Shown here in pieces: positions 36,047-47,144 of a stretch of 60,367 nucleotides of DNA. Each line of letters opens with the position of its first letter. Within the stretch, counting starts at the first letter, position 1. The notes beneath the pieces were generated by a model, which saw nothing but the letters and a program-made list of their open reading frames with translations, ran no database searches and was not told the DNA's origin. The position numbers and the translations under genes are program-made. Source of the stretch: JBKQVT01 sp963727245 (GTDB lineage Bacteria > Planctomycetota > Planctomycetia > Pirellulales > Thermoguttaceae); assembly GCA_963727245.1 (NCBI GenBank), contig CAVSFO010000017.1, positions 1 through 60,367 on the forward strand. Direction: 5' to 3'.

Positions 36047-39000
36047 ATGGCTTGCCGAACTCTGTCGGCAAGTTCATGCGGAGAAGAAGTGTTGCGAATC
36101 GGCCTACCTTCAGCGAAGGCAGTGGTTTTCTGCTGCCTGTTGAGTTGGTGCTCTGCGGCTGCCGCCCAGGAGGGCAGTTCGTCGCGCCCCTCGGAGCCGA
36201 GCAAGGCTGCACCGGCGGCGGCGGCGGAACCGGCGGAGCGGGCCGCCGGCCGGGTCGAAGAGTCGCAGCCGTCGCTCTATTATTTGAAGGACAAGCAGGG
36301 CAAGTTGCAGGCGGTGCTCAATTTCAGTTTCGAGGATTTCGAGGAACTCGAGCGCCTCAAGCACCAGTTGGCCCAGGGCGACGAGCGGCCGCGGTACAGC
36401 ATCCAACAGATTTCCGCCGAGGGCACGGCGACCGCCGACTACGCGGAACTGACCATCCAGTTTCGCATTTTGGTGCGGGAGGAGCAGTGGCTGCGGGTGC
36501 CGTTGCACTTGGACCAGGCCGTGCTCCGCCAGCAGCCGCAATACCAGGGGGCAGGCGAACAGTTCCTCCATTTCGAGGGCGACGCCGAGGGATACGTGCT
36601 GTGGATCCGCGGTCCCGCCGGGCAGCAACAGCAAGTCACCTTGAAGATGCTGTTGCCGCTGGAGCACGTGGGGGATGAAACGCGGTTGAAGCTGCTGGCC
36701 CCGCGTGCCACCGCCTCGGAGTGGAAGCTCAAGGTGCCGGTGGCGGGGGCCGCCGCCAGGGTCTCCGAGGGCGCCACGCTGCTGCCGCCGGCCGCCAGCG
36801 GCAACCAGACGGAATTCACCGTCCTGGGGCCCAGCGGCGATTTCGAATTGAGCTGGTCCAAGGGCAGCGGCCGGCTGGCCGAAGTGCCGGCGGTGCTGGA
36901 AGCGGTCGGCGCGATTGCCAGCCGCATCGACAGCCGCGGCATCAACGAGGATGCGACCCTCTCGGTGAAGAGCTACGGTGCGGCCTTCGAACGCTTCCGC
37001 GTTCGCCTGCCGCCGGATGCCGTTTTGGTTCCCGGGACGGCATCGGCCTACACGGTCGTGCCGGTGGAGCAGAGCGACCCGGCGGCGCCCGGCAGCGGCT
37101 GGTCGAGGTGCGGCTGGCGAAGAAGACCTCCGGCCCGGTGGAAGTGCGGCTGGCGTCGGTGCGCGCCTGCGATCCGGCCCAGGCCGGCCAGTGGTTCGAC
37201 CTGTCCGGTTTTGAAGTGGTCGGCGCCGCCCGGCAATGGGGATCGATCGCGGTGACGGCGGTGGGCGATTGGCAGGTCCTCTGGGGGCCCAGCCGCGGGG
37301 TCCGCCAGGTCGACCAGTTGCCCGAGTTGTTGCGGCGCAAGGACGTGGCGGCCGGCTTCGACTATTTTGCGCAGCCCTATTCGCTGACGGCCCGCCTGGT
37401 CGCGAAGAAGACGCGCATCAACGTCGAGCCGGAGTATCTGCTGCTGGTCGACGCCGACCAGGTGCGGCTGGAGGCGAAACTGAAGTATGCGGTCCGCGGC
37501 GCCAAGACCTTCGCCTTGGACGTGGCCTTGCCGGGGTGGGATTTGGATGAAGTGGGACCGGAAAACCTCGTGGCCGTCGAGGGCGTGGCCGCCTCCGCCG
37601 CGGGCTCTTATTCGATCCCGCTGCTGCAACCCTCCGGGGGACAATTCGAGGTGCGGATCCGCGCCCACCGGCCGATCCCGCCGGGCGCCAAGTCGCTCGT
37701 GGTGACGCTGCCGCAGCCGCAGGCCAGCGCGCCGGCCTCGGCGATCCTGGCCGTGCTGCCGGCCGACAACGTGGAGTTGATTCCCGACAACAAGGCGACG
37801 GTGGGGCTGGTCCGGCAGCAGGTGGCGGCGCCGCTGGAACTGCCGCCGCGTCAACAGGAGCCGCTGTTCTATCGCAACGAGGCCAACCAGGCCGTGTTCG
37901 CCGCCGAGCTGCGCCGCCATGCGCAGCGGATCAGCGTCGACCTGTCCGGCGCCCTGGTCGTGGATGAGCAGAGCGCCCGCGTGGAAGAGAAGCTGCTCTA
38001 CACGGTGTCTTACGAGCCGGTCGATCATGTTCTGCTGGAGGTCCCGCACGGCCTGGCCGGATCGGCCGGGCTGGAATTGTTCTACCACGACCAGCCGATC
38101 ACCGCCGTGGCCTTGCCGGAAGGTGGCGACGACCCGGCGGCGCCGGTGCGGATGAGGATTACGCTGCCCAAGGCGTGCATCGGCCTCTGCCGGTTGACGG
38201 CCCGCTACCGCTTGCCGCTGCAAAAGCCGGCGGCCTCCCAGCGCACGCTGCTGAGCGTGCCGTTGGTGCTGCCGGCCGAAGGCGATCTGTCCGGGGCCAA
38301 GCTGTCGGTGAGCGCGGCGGCGGGACTGCGCGTGGAAGTCCGCCCCGGGCCGTGGGCGGCGGCGGAGGGGGCGGCTTTGCCGGCCGCCGCGCCGCGGGGC
38401 CTGCAACTGACCGCGGCCAAACGCTGCCCGCAGGCCGATTTCAACGTCACCTGGGAGAGCGGCGCCACGGCCGCCCTCGTGTCGCGGGCCTGGGTGCAGA
38501 GCTGGCTGAGTAGTTCGGCCCGGCAGGACCGCGCCGTCTTCGCATTTACCAGCAGCCGCAAGGAGCTGGAGCTGACGATCCCCGCCGGCGCCGCGGCCGA
38601 CCAGATCAGCGTCTTGTTGGACGGCAAAGCCGTGACCGCTGAACTCGTCGGGCGACGGCAGCCTGACGATCTCCTTGGCTCACAACGGCAAGGACGGCAG
38701 CCACTTGCTGGAGTTGCAATACCGCTTTGCCGGGCGGCCGCCGCGGGGAGCGATGTCGCTGGAGATGCCGCGTCTGGGGCGGGGCGTCTGGGTCCGCCGC
38801 CTCTATTGGCAGGTCGTTCTGCCGCAGGACGAACACCTGCTGGCGGCCCCCCAGGGTTTTGCCGGCGAGCAGACCTGGGCTTGGAACCGCTGCTGCTGGG
38901 GCCGCCGGCCGCTGCTGGACCAGGCCCAGTTGGAGACTTGGGTGGGTGCGCCGCTGCGGACTTCCCCCGCCGACCAGTGCAACGAGTACCTGTTCAGCGC

Positions 39001-39427
39001 CTTCGGCGACATCGACCGTTGCGAGGTGTATACCGCCAGCCGCTCTTGGATCGTGTTGCTGGCCTCGGGGGTCGCCTTGCTGGCCGGCTTGCTGCTGATT
39101 TACGTGCGACGGCTGCGGCATCCGGCCGTCTTGCTTCTGGCCGCGGTCTTGCTGTTGGGCCTGGGCATGGTCTGGCCGGAGACGGCCGCCCTGGCGGCGC
39201 AGGCCGCCGTGCTGGGGCTGGCCCTGGCCCTGGTGGCCGCCATCCTGGCGCACAGCATTGCCAGACAGCAGCAGGAGAGTGCTCTCGAGGAGCAGGCCGG
39301 CGCCGCCGTGGAGAGCGCGGTGATGCGCGTGCCGGTCCCACCTCGTGTGCCGGCCGGCGACGGCTCGACGCCGACGCACGACCTGCAGCCCGTGGTGCTG
39401 CCTTCGCCGCCGGATGCCACGCCATGA
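36047..39427 (+). CDS. Giant exported membrane protein A (two frameshifts)
   Basis: About 1,127 residues if frames are joined. ATG 36047 gives a signal-like start (MACRTLSASS... with AVVFCCLLSWCSAAAAQ). The frame changes from 2 to 1 near 37105 and from 1 to 2 near 38650, where SGDGSLTISLAHNGKDG resumes. The ectodomain is beta-rich and repetitive; one region reads EEKLLYTVSYEPVDHVLLEV. The C-terminus has paired membrane helices (WIVLLASGVALLAGLLLIYV and several more, about residues 1010-1080) and a cytoplasmic tail. No family recognised; such proteins occur in planctomycetes without known function. Its stop overlaps the next start as ATGA (39424-39427). Frameshifts may be assembly errors: both fit small losses in GC-rich runs. 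Confidence 0.6.
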
Positions 39428-42400
39428 GACGACTGCGCGTTGTTGGTGCTGATGACGAGTTGGCTGACGCTGGGGGGCACCGCGGCGCTCCCGCCGGTCC
39501 GCGCCGCCGAGGAGGCCGGGCCGGCCAAGGACGAAACGGCCCAACCCCTGCGGTTTCGCCGCGTCTTCGCCCCGGCCGATCGCATGAAGGACTGGCCCCG
39601 CGGCGACGCCAAGTATCTGCCGATCGACGCGGCCGAGTTCGATCGGCTGCTGGCGGCCGCCCGCAGCGCTGCGCCGGGCGCCGGGGCGCCGAAGGGCGTG
39701 CGTGCGGTGGCGGCCCAATATACCGCCCGCTGGGACCAATCCCAGACGCTCCGCGGCGAGGCGACCCTCGACATCGCGCAGACGGCCGGCAGCCCGGTGT
39801 TGCTGCCGTTGGGCCAGTGCAACCTGGCGCTGGGCAAGGCCCGCTGGCTCGGCGCCGATCCGCGCCGGCGGCGGTGCTCGGGCTGGACGACGACGGCAAA
39901 CTGCAAACGCTGGTGGAGCGATCCGGCGCTTGGGACTGGAGTGGTCGCTGCGCGGGCGGCGCGACGGCAGCGACGCCGCGACGTTTTCCTTCGAGCTGCC
40001 CCCCTGCCCGATCAACCGCCTGGCGCTCGATCTGCCGTTGACCATGGTGCCGCTGGTCGATCGCGGCATCCTGGTGGATTCCCATCCGGCCGGTGAGGAA
40101 TTGCGGCGCTGGGAGATCGAGTTGGGCGGCCACAATCGCTGCCGGCTCCGCATCGTGCCGGCCGGCGTCGCCGAGCAGCAGCGGCGATTGGCCCTGGCGC
40201 GGCAGTCGCTGATCTACGACCTTTCGCTGCGCGGCGCGGAGGTCTCCGTGCAGTTGAAGTTGGAGGCTTACGAGGAGCCGTTGCGGCAAGTGACCTTGCT
40301 GATGGACCCGCAGTTGCGGCTGGTGACCGCCTTGCGCGGCGATACGGCCGTGCCCTGGTCGGTGGTGTCGCCGCCGGGCGCCCGCTGACGCGGCTGGTGG
40401 TGACGTTGCCGGAGCCGATCCGCGACGGCACGGGGGTGTTGCGGCTGCGGGCGTTGGCGCCGCTGGCGATGGGCAAGCCTTGGCGGCTGCCGCGGATTTA
40501 TCCCGAGGGCATGTTCTGGCAGGAGGGAGACGCCACGCTTTTGGTGCCGGGGCCGCTGGTGGTGGAGCGGCTGACGCCGGTCGGTTGCCGGCAAACGGGC
40601 GTCGGCCCGCTGTCGGCGCCGCAGGCGGGTCAGTCGGCGCAGTTCGAATACTTCGCCCCCGATGCCACGGTGGAGTTGGTGTTGGCCCAGCGCCGCACCG
40701 CCTTGGAGGTGCAAAGCGCGACGGCGACCGAGCTGGGCAACGGGAAGATGACCAGCCGCGTGGCGGCCGACTTCCGCACCGCCGACGCCACGCAGTTCTC
40801 GCTGGAGGCCCAGGTCGCCCCCTTGTGGACCGTCGATTCCATCGAGTCGTCGCCGGCGGATGCCCTGGACGATTGGAGTTTCGACAAGCCCGACGACTCG
40901 CGGGCGTTGACGGTGCGGCTGGCCAAGGCGCTCAGCCCCAGCCGCCCCGTGCGCTTGGTGATTGTGGCCCGCCGGCTCTACGCCGGGCCCGGCGACAAGC
41001 TGGGGATCGAGGACCTGCTGCCGCTGCGGTTTCCGGCCGCGACCGAGGAGCGGCCGCTGGTGGCCGTGCGGGCGACGGGTTCCTGCCAGGTGAAGGTCAT
41101 GGGCGGGGAGAGGCTCACGCGCCTGTCGCCGGAGGGCCTCGGCGCCGCGGACCTCGACCGCTTCGGCGGGTCGCCCGGCGAGTTGCTCTTTCGCAACGAT
41201 GCCGGCGCCGCCGCGCTGAAGGTTTCGCTGGAAAGCCGCAAACCGAGCTACTCGGCCACGATTCAGGTCGAGGCGGTGGTGGGCGCCGAAACGCTCCGCG
41301 AGGATTACCTGCTGCGTTGCACTCCTTCGCCGTCGGCGCGGGTGGACCGCGTCCTGGTCCGCTTCTCCCATTGGCGCCGCGCCGCGCTGCGGTGGTCGCT
41401 GGGCAAGGAGGACGAACAAGCCCTGTCGGCACGGCGGTTGCCGGGCGACGAGCAGTGGGCCGCCGGGCGGCCCGGCGAGGAGGAGACGTGGGAACTGACC
41501 CTCCGCCGGCCGCGGAGCGAAGCGTTCGAAATCCGCGCCAGCCGGGAGACGAAGCTTGCCGGCCCGGAACCGATCAGCCTGGCCTCGCTGCCGGATGCGA
41601 CCCAGAAGCAGGCCAGCCTCGTGCTGCGCTCCGTGGGATCGAAAGCGCTGGAAGTGAAGAACTCCCGGCTCAAGGCGGTGGCGATCGGGGCCCCGCCGCC
41701 CGGCCAGTGCCAAACGATCCGCGCCGCGTTTCAGTACGACCCGGTAGCCGACGCCTCGGCGGTGCCCGAGCCGCCGCTGCTGGTGTCGACGGCCGAGGCC
41801 GCCTGCCTGCCGCGCATCTGGGTGTGGCACGGCGAGTTGCAATCGCACTACACGCCGGATGGCAGCGGCCAGCACGCGGCCTGCTACCGCTTGCAGAGTT
41901 GCGGCGAGACCTCGTTGCGGCTCGGTTTGCCGGCCGGGACTTCCCGCCGCGACGTCCACGGCCTGCGGATCGACGGCGCGGCGGCGGCGGCCCGCCCCGG
42001 CGCAGAAGACGACCGGGAGCTGACCATCGATCTGCCCAGCGGCGAGCAGTATCCCACGGTGACGATCCAGTTCAGCACTGCGCGGCGACCGCTTGGGAAC
42101 GATCGGCCGCTTGGAGCTGCCGCTGCCGGAGGCCGACGTGCCGGTCCTCTGGCAACACTGGAGCGTCTGGTTGCCGCCGGGTTACGAGTTGCCGGAGTAT
42201 CTGCCCGATCCGGAGCAGTCGGCGCCGCGGCAATTTACCTGGAGCCAGCGGCTGTTCGGACCTTTGGGCGCGCTGCCGGTCCATCGCCGGCTCCGCAGAC
42301 AAATTCGCCGCTGCCGTGGGCAACGTCGGCGGCCGGCGCAAGTCGCCGTGGCTGGAGGCCCGCGTGCCGGACTATGCGGCGGAGGATGCCCCGGGATGGA

Positions 42401-45400
42401 CCGCCTATCGCTTGCCCGTGACGAAGACTTCCTCGGCCGGGCTGACCGTGGTTCATCGCGCCACGCTCCGCCTGCTGGGCTCTCTGGCGTTTCTGCTGGT
42501 CCTGGGGATCGGTTGGTGGTGGGCGGCCGACCGGCCGCGGACGCTCTCGGTGGCGGCGGCCGCGCTGGCGGTCACGGCCTTGCTGGTCCCGGCGGCGTAC
42601 ATTGCCGTCGCTTCGGGCGCCGTGCTGGGCGCGAGCTATTGCCTCTTGCTGCGGTTGGTGCGGCCTGCGCGTGCCGGCCGGCCGGCCGCGGCACCGACCA
42701 GCGCCCAGAGCGGGTCGACCCCTCTGGCCGGTGTCGGGCTGCCCGCCGCGGTCGTGTTGGCCCTGACGCTGTTGTTGTTGGGCAGTTCGGCGCGGCGCGG
42801 GGCCGGAAGGGAAGGCAGCCGAGGCGAAGGCGGCGGACGCGGAGAGGGGGGAAAAGAAGGATGCCCGGAAGAAGGCGCCCCGGCGCCCTATGCCGTCTTC
42901 ATCCCCGTCGACGAGCACGATCAACCCACGGGGGGCAAATACTATCTGCCGGAACCGTTCTACGAGCAGTTGTATCGCCGCGCCGCTTTGAAGGCGGAGA
43001 AGCCGCAAGGCTGGCTGATCGCGTCGGCGGTTTATCGGGCTGCGCTCTCCAAGGAGGCGATGTCGCAGCGGCTGGCCGTGGAGGAACTCCGCGTCGATTT
43101 CGACTTGCACGTCTTCGGCCGTGGGGCGCGGGTGCGGATTCCGCTGCGGCGCGACGAGGCGAAACTGCTGCCCGATGGTTCGCTGTTGGACGGTCGCGCC
43201 ATCCAACCGGAATGGCAGGCGGACGGCAACGCCTTGCTCCTGGATGTTGCCGAGGCCGGCCAGTATCGCCTGGAGCTTGCCCTGCGGCCGGCGGTGCGGG
43301 CATCGGCGGCGGGCTTGGGCTTCGACCTGGCCATTCCCCGCCTGGCGACGTCGCGATTGGAGCTGACGCTGCCGGAGGGGCGCCGGCGATCGAGGTGCCG
43401 TCGGCGGCCGGCGCCGTCAGCCAGGAAGAGCAAGCCACCCGCCTGGTGGTCGAGTTGGGGCCCGCCGAACGCTTGACCGTCCGCTGGCAGGATGCCGCCG
43501 CCGCCGCCGCGGCCATCGACGCCGAAGAGTTGTTCTGGCTGAAGATCCAGCCGGGCTCGGTGGTCATCGATGCCAAGCTGAAGCTCAAGGTTGCGGCGGG
43601 GCAAATTCGCCGCCTGCAACTGCTGGCCGATCCGGCGCTGCAACTCTTGCCGTTGGCCGGGCCGGATCCGCCCTCGGTCCGCGTGCGGACGCCGGCGGGG
43701 CAACCGCAAATCATCGAGTTGCAATGGGCCCGCCCGGTCACCGAGAGCACTGTGATCGACGCCGAGTTTCTCCTCACCGGCGCCTCGAGCGTGGGCAATT
43801 TGCGGCTGCCGCAAATCGACATCGCGGACGTGAGGCCGACGAAACGATGGCTGGCCGTCTCCGTCGATCCGGCGCTGGAGCACCAGGCGCAGATGCCCGG
43901 ACGGCTGGACGCGGTGGCCGTGCCGGAGTTCGCCGCCAGTTGGGGTGCGACCCAGCCGACCCCGCTGCTGGCCTGCCGCCTGGCCCCGGGGCCGAGCCGC
44001 TGGAGCATCACCACCCGCCCGCGACGCCCCGAGATCACCGCCGACGAGACGCTTGTCTTGGACTTTGACGGCAAGGAGGCGGCGGTGCAACTGGACGCCA
44101 GATTGACGGTTTCTTCCGGGGGCGTCTTCCAGCACCGGCTGCTGGCTCCCGCGGAGTTGAAGATCGACGGCATCGTGGTGTCCGCCGGCGGCGTGCAGGC
44201 GCCAGCCGTTGGACCGTGGACCCCAGCGGAGCGATTACGGTCTTCCTCATGGACCCCGCCAGCGGAGCGTACGAGCTGACGCTGCGCGGCCGTCTGCCGG
44301 CGCCGCCGGGAAGGAAGTTGCCGCTGCCGCAGATCGAGATCGAGGGGGCTCGCGTGCGGTCCTTTGCCTTGCAGGTCTATCGCCGTCCGCCGGTCCTCGT
44401 CGAAGTCGATCCTGCCGCCGGACTGACGGCAGTGAAGGCGCCGCCGGCGGAGACCGAGATGGTGGACCAGAGGCGGCTGGTCTGCCGGCTCCGCGGCCTG
44501 GGGACGGCTTCGCCAAGGGCGACGCTGACGGTGCGGCCCAACCGGCCGAAGGTGCAAGCCGAGCAGGTCATCCGGGTGGTGCCCGACGGGGATTCCTGGA
44601 ACGCCGTGTTCGATTGCCGGCTGCAGGTGAGCGGGGGCTCGTTGGATCAGATTGTGTTGGATGCCCCGGCGTCCTGGAAGGGTCCGTTGAAGGTCAGGCC
44701 GTCGTCCGCCGTGCAGTTGTTCGAGGGGCGCGGCGAAAGCCGCCGCCTGACGTTGCGGCCCAGAACGGCGATCGCGGGCGACTATGAGTTCACGGTGAGC
44801 GGATCGCTGGCTGCGGCGCCGGGCCCGGGCGTGGGCGTGCCCCAGATCGCCCTGCACCGCCTCGACGGGGGCCGCCGCTTCGTCGTCTTGCCCAAGCGGT
44901 TCCAGGGCGAACCGATCACCTGGGAGTTGCAGGGCTTGCAGGCGGTCAGCCGCCCGGAGCTGGCCTCCGGCGGCCAGGCGGCGAGTTATCTGGTCGTGGG
45001 GACGCCTTTCCGCGCCGCGCTGCGTGCGGCGGAGACTTCCGGCGGCGGCGGCCGCGTCCGCCTGGCCGACATCCGCATCGCCTGGCAGCTCGACGGCACT
45101 TGCCGCGGCGCGGCCACTTTCGATGTGGAGTCCGGCAACGCGGCGGAGTGCTCGTTGTCGCTGCCGGCCGGCTTCCGCCTGATCCAGGCGTCCGTGGGGG
45201 GCGTGCCGATGCCGCCCTCGCCGCGGACGGGGCTCTTGCCGCTGGGGCCCGCCGGCGCCACCCAGCGCGTGGAGATCGTTTTCGACGGCGGCGCGACGGA
45301 ATGCCAGACGGACGAGACGGCGGGCCAGTCGCCCGGCCAGCCGCAGGCCGGCCGCGGCATCGAGGCCGTCGGCACGACGCTGCCATTTTCCTCGACGGCA

Positions 45401-45943
45401 CGGTGGCGACTGCGTGCCCCCATGTTGGGCGACCTGCGGGTGGACAAAACGCGCTGGACCGTTGCGGGGCCGGCCTCGTTGGGCGCGGGCGTGGCGGAGG
45501 AACCCCCGGCCGGCGACAGTGCGCGGCCGGGCCAACGGGCCGCCGCCGAGGGGCCGTTGGGGCCGGCCGCGTCGTTGTGGCTGGCGTCGTTGGACGATCC
45601 GCGGCGGGTGACTGTGTGCGCCGTCGAGGGACGCGCCGATGCGCTGACGCTCCGCTATGCATTTTTCTCGGGCGGCGGACTTCTCGGCCGCCTGGCAGCG
45701 GCGGCACTGCTGGCGGCGCTGGCCGTGGCGGCCGCGCTCACCTGGCGCCGCAAGCTGCTGGGAGGGTATCTCGCACGCTGGCCTTACGCCGGCGGCGTGG
45801 TCATCGGCTTGGCCTGGTGGCTATGGCTATGGCCCGGCGCGGTGGGCTTGCTGATCGCCTTCGTGGCCGCTGCGCTGCACGTGACCAGTTGGCTCAATCG
45901 CCGCGCCGGGCAGTCTCCCAAAGTGCCGGCGTGGGGACCCTGA
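39424..45943 (+). CDS. Giant exported membrane protein B (about eight frameshifts)
   Basis: About 2,170 residues if frames are joined. The start ATG 39424 overlaps the previous stop; MRRL then a shift near 39437 (fits CGCGCG to CGCG) leads into the signal peptide LLVLMTSWLTLGGTAALPPV. Further shifts near 39857, 39931, 40387, 42088, 42287, 43385 and 44208; a compensating pair near 42800 is possible. Two beta-rich ectodomain blocks are each followed by membrane helices: about 42450-42790 (SLAFLLVLGIGWWWAADRP) and about 45650-45890 (AAALLAALAVAAALTW, LLIAFVAAALHVTSW). The block layout echoes protein A, so A and B may be diverged tandem modules of one surface complex. A gene this broken would normally be dead, yet every segment keeps coding character, which favours sequence error. 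Confidence 0.55.
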
Positions 45944-46818
45944 GCGGGAAGTGCGGGCCGCCGAGAGGTTTGTGCCCGTCGGGCCGCTGCCAATTGGGCC
46001 GCTCCCGGCCGCCCTCTTTACGCAATCCGTTCCGGCAACGGAGGGGCACTTCCGCCCGCTGGTAGTAGCGGAGGTTGGCCGTGCCTTCGTTGTTGCGGGC
46101 GAAGGTTGGGTCCGGGACATGCCACAAATGGCAGGCGGCTGTGGCCAGCACGATCGACCGGAATCGCAGGCCGAGCCGGCTGAGCCGCAACTGGAGGTCC
46201 CGATCTTCCAGCCCCCAGCCGACGAAGTTCTCGTCAAAGCCGTTGACGCGCTCGAAGTCGTCGCGCCACAAGGCGACGTTGGAGCCGGTCAGACGAGGCC
46301 GCATGGGAATCCTCAACAACGACGTGATGCCTCCGCAGATGCCCTTCTTGGCCAGCCGTCGCTTCTCGCGCCCAGATCCATTGCAGATACCCCCCGCTTT
46401 GGACCACCGTCTCGGTCACGCGCTGCGACGCCGCCATGTCGAGCCGGTAGCAATCGCCGACGACCACGACGCCGCGACGCCGCCATTTCAAGTGGGTCGC
46501 CAGATGGTCCGGCGGCAACAGGCAGTCGCCGAGGGTAAAGAGCAGGTAAGGGGCTGTCGCGAGGGCCACTCCTTCATTGCGACAACGGGCGACTTGAAAA
46601 CCCCGGTGCTGGTGGGTGGTGAATTTCACCGGGAAATCGGCGCGGCGGGCAAATGCCTCCACAACGCGGCTGGTCTCGTCCGTCGAACCATCGTCGGTCA
46701 CGATCAGCTCGAACTTCCCCTCGACGCCGCGCTGCAGACCGACTGTCAACAGCGCACGCCAGAGGTGCCAGGGCCGCTGGTACGTCGAAATCAGCAAGGA
46801 TAGTTCCGGGGTCGTCAT
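45894..46818 (-). CDS. Family 2 glycosyltransferase, one frameshift
   Basis: Start at 46818 (MTTPELSLLISTYQRPWHLW). GT-A fold signs: LIVTDDGSTDETSRVVEAF gives the nucleotide-binding DDGSxD, and HRGFQVARCRNEGVALA follows. Near 46345 the frame shifts; the second part GSNVALWRDDFERVNGFDE and VGWGLEDRDLQLRL is the C-terminal galactosyltransferase-like segment (ED motif). Together about 307 residues, normal for the family. Its 3' end overlaps the 3' end of protein B by 50 bp in convergent orientation. Probably transfers sugars to cell-envelope glycans; donor and acceptor unknown. Confidence 0.72.
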
Positions 46819-47144
46819 GTTCTTTCGGCATCTTTATGCGGCCTGGGACGCAGAGAGCCGCGATCCGATCCAGAGCGACCGCACCGCGGTTAACGGCATC
46901 TACCCCTTCGATTTACGGCCGCACCTCTTGCCCGTCTTACCCAGACGGCAGAATCGTTCTTCCAGCTACGTTTGTCGTAATCGGACACCTAGTCACGATT
47001 ATTCCAAGAAAAATGAGTCAACGTGTCACAGCATCTCCATCTTTGCCGCGTTGCCAAAGCCGCAAACTTTGACTGCCGCCGACAGGGGCGGCGGCGTAGC
47101 GGTACCGCATGGGGAAGCCGGGCAGGGTTGGCAAGAAATGCGGC
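46819..47144. other. Intergenic, nothing recognised
   Basis: 326 bp between two minus-strand genes. A GCCGCC/GGCGGC stem lies at about 47079-47100. No gene supported. Confidence 0.4.

Noticed and set aside
36047..45943. Programmed ribosomal frameshifting in proteins A and B
   Set aside because: Too many sites, mixed directions and no shared slippery heptamer or downstream structure. Small base losses explain many sites better.
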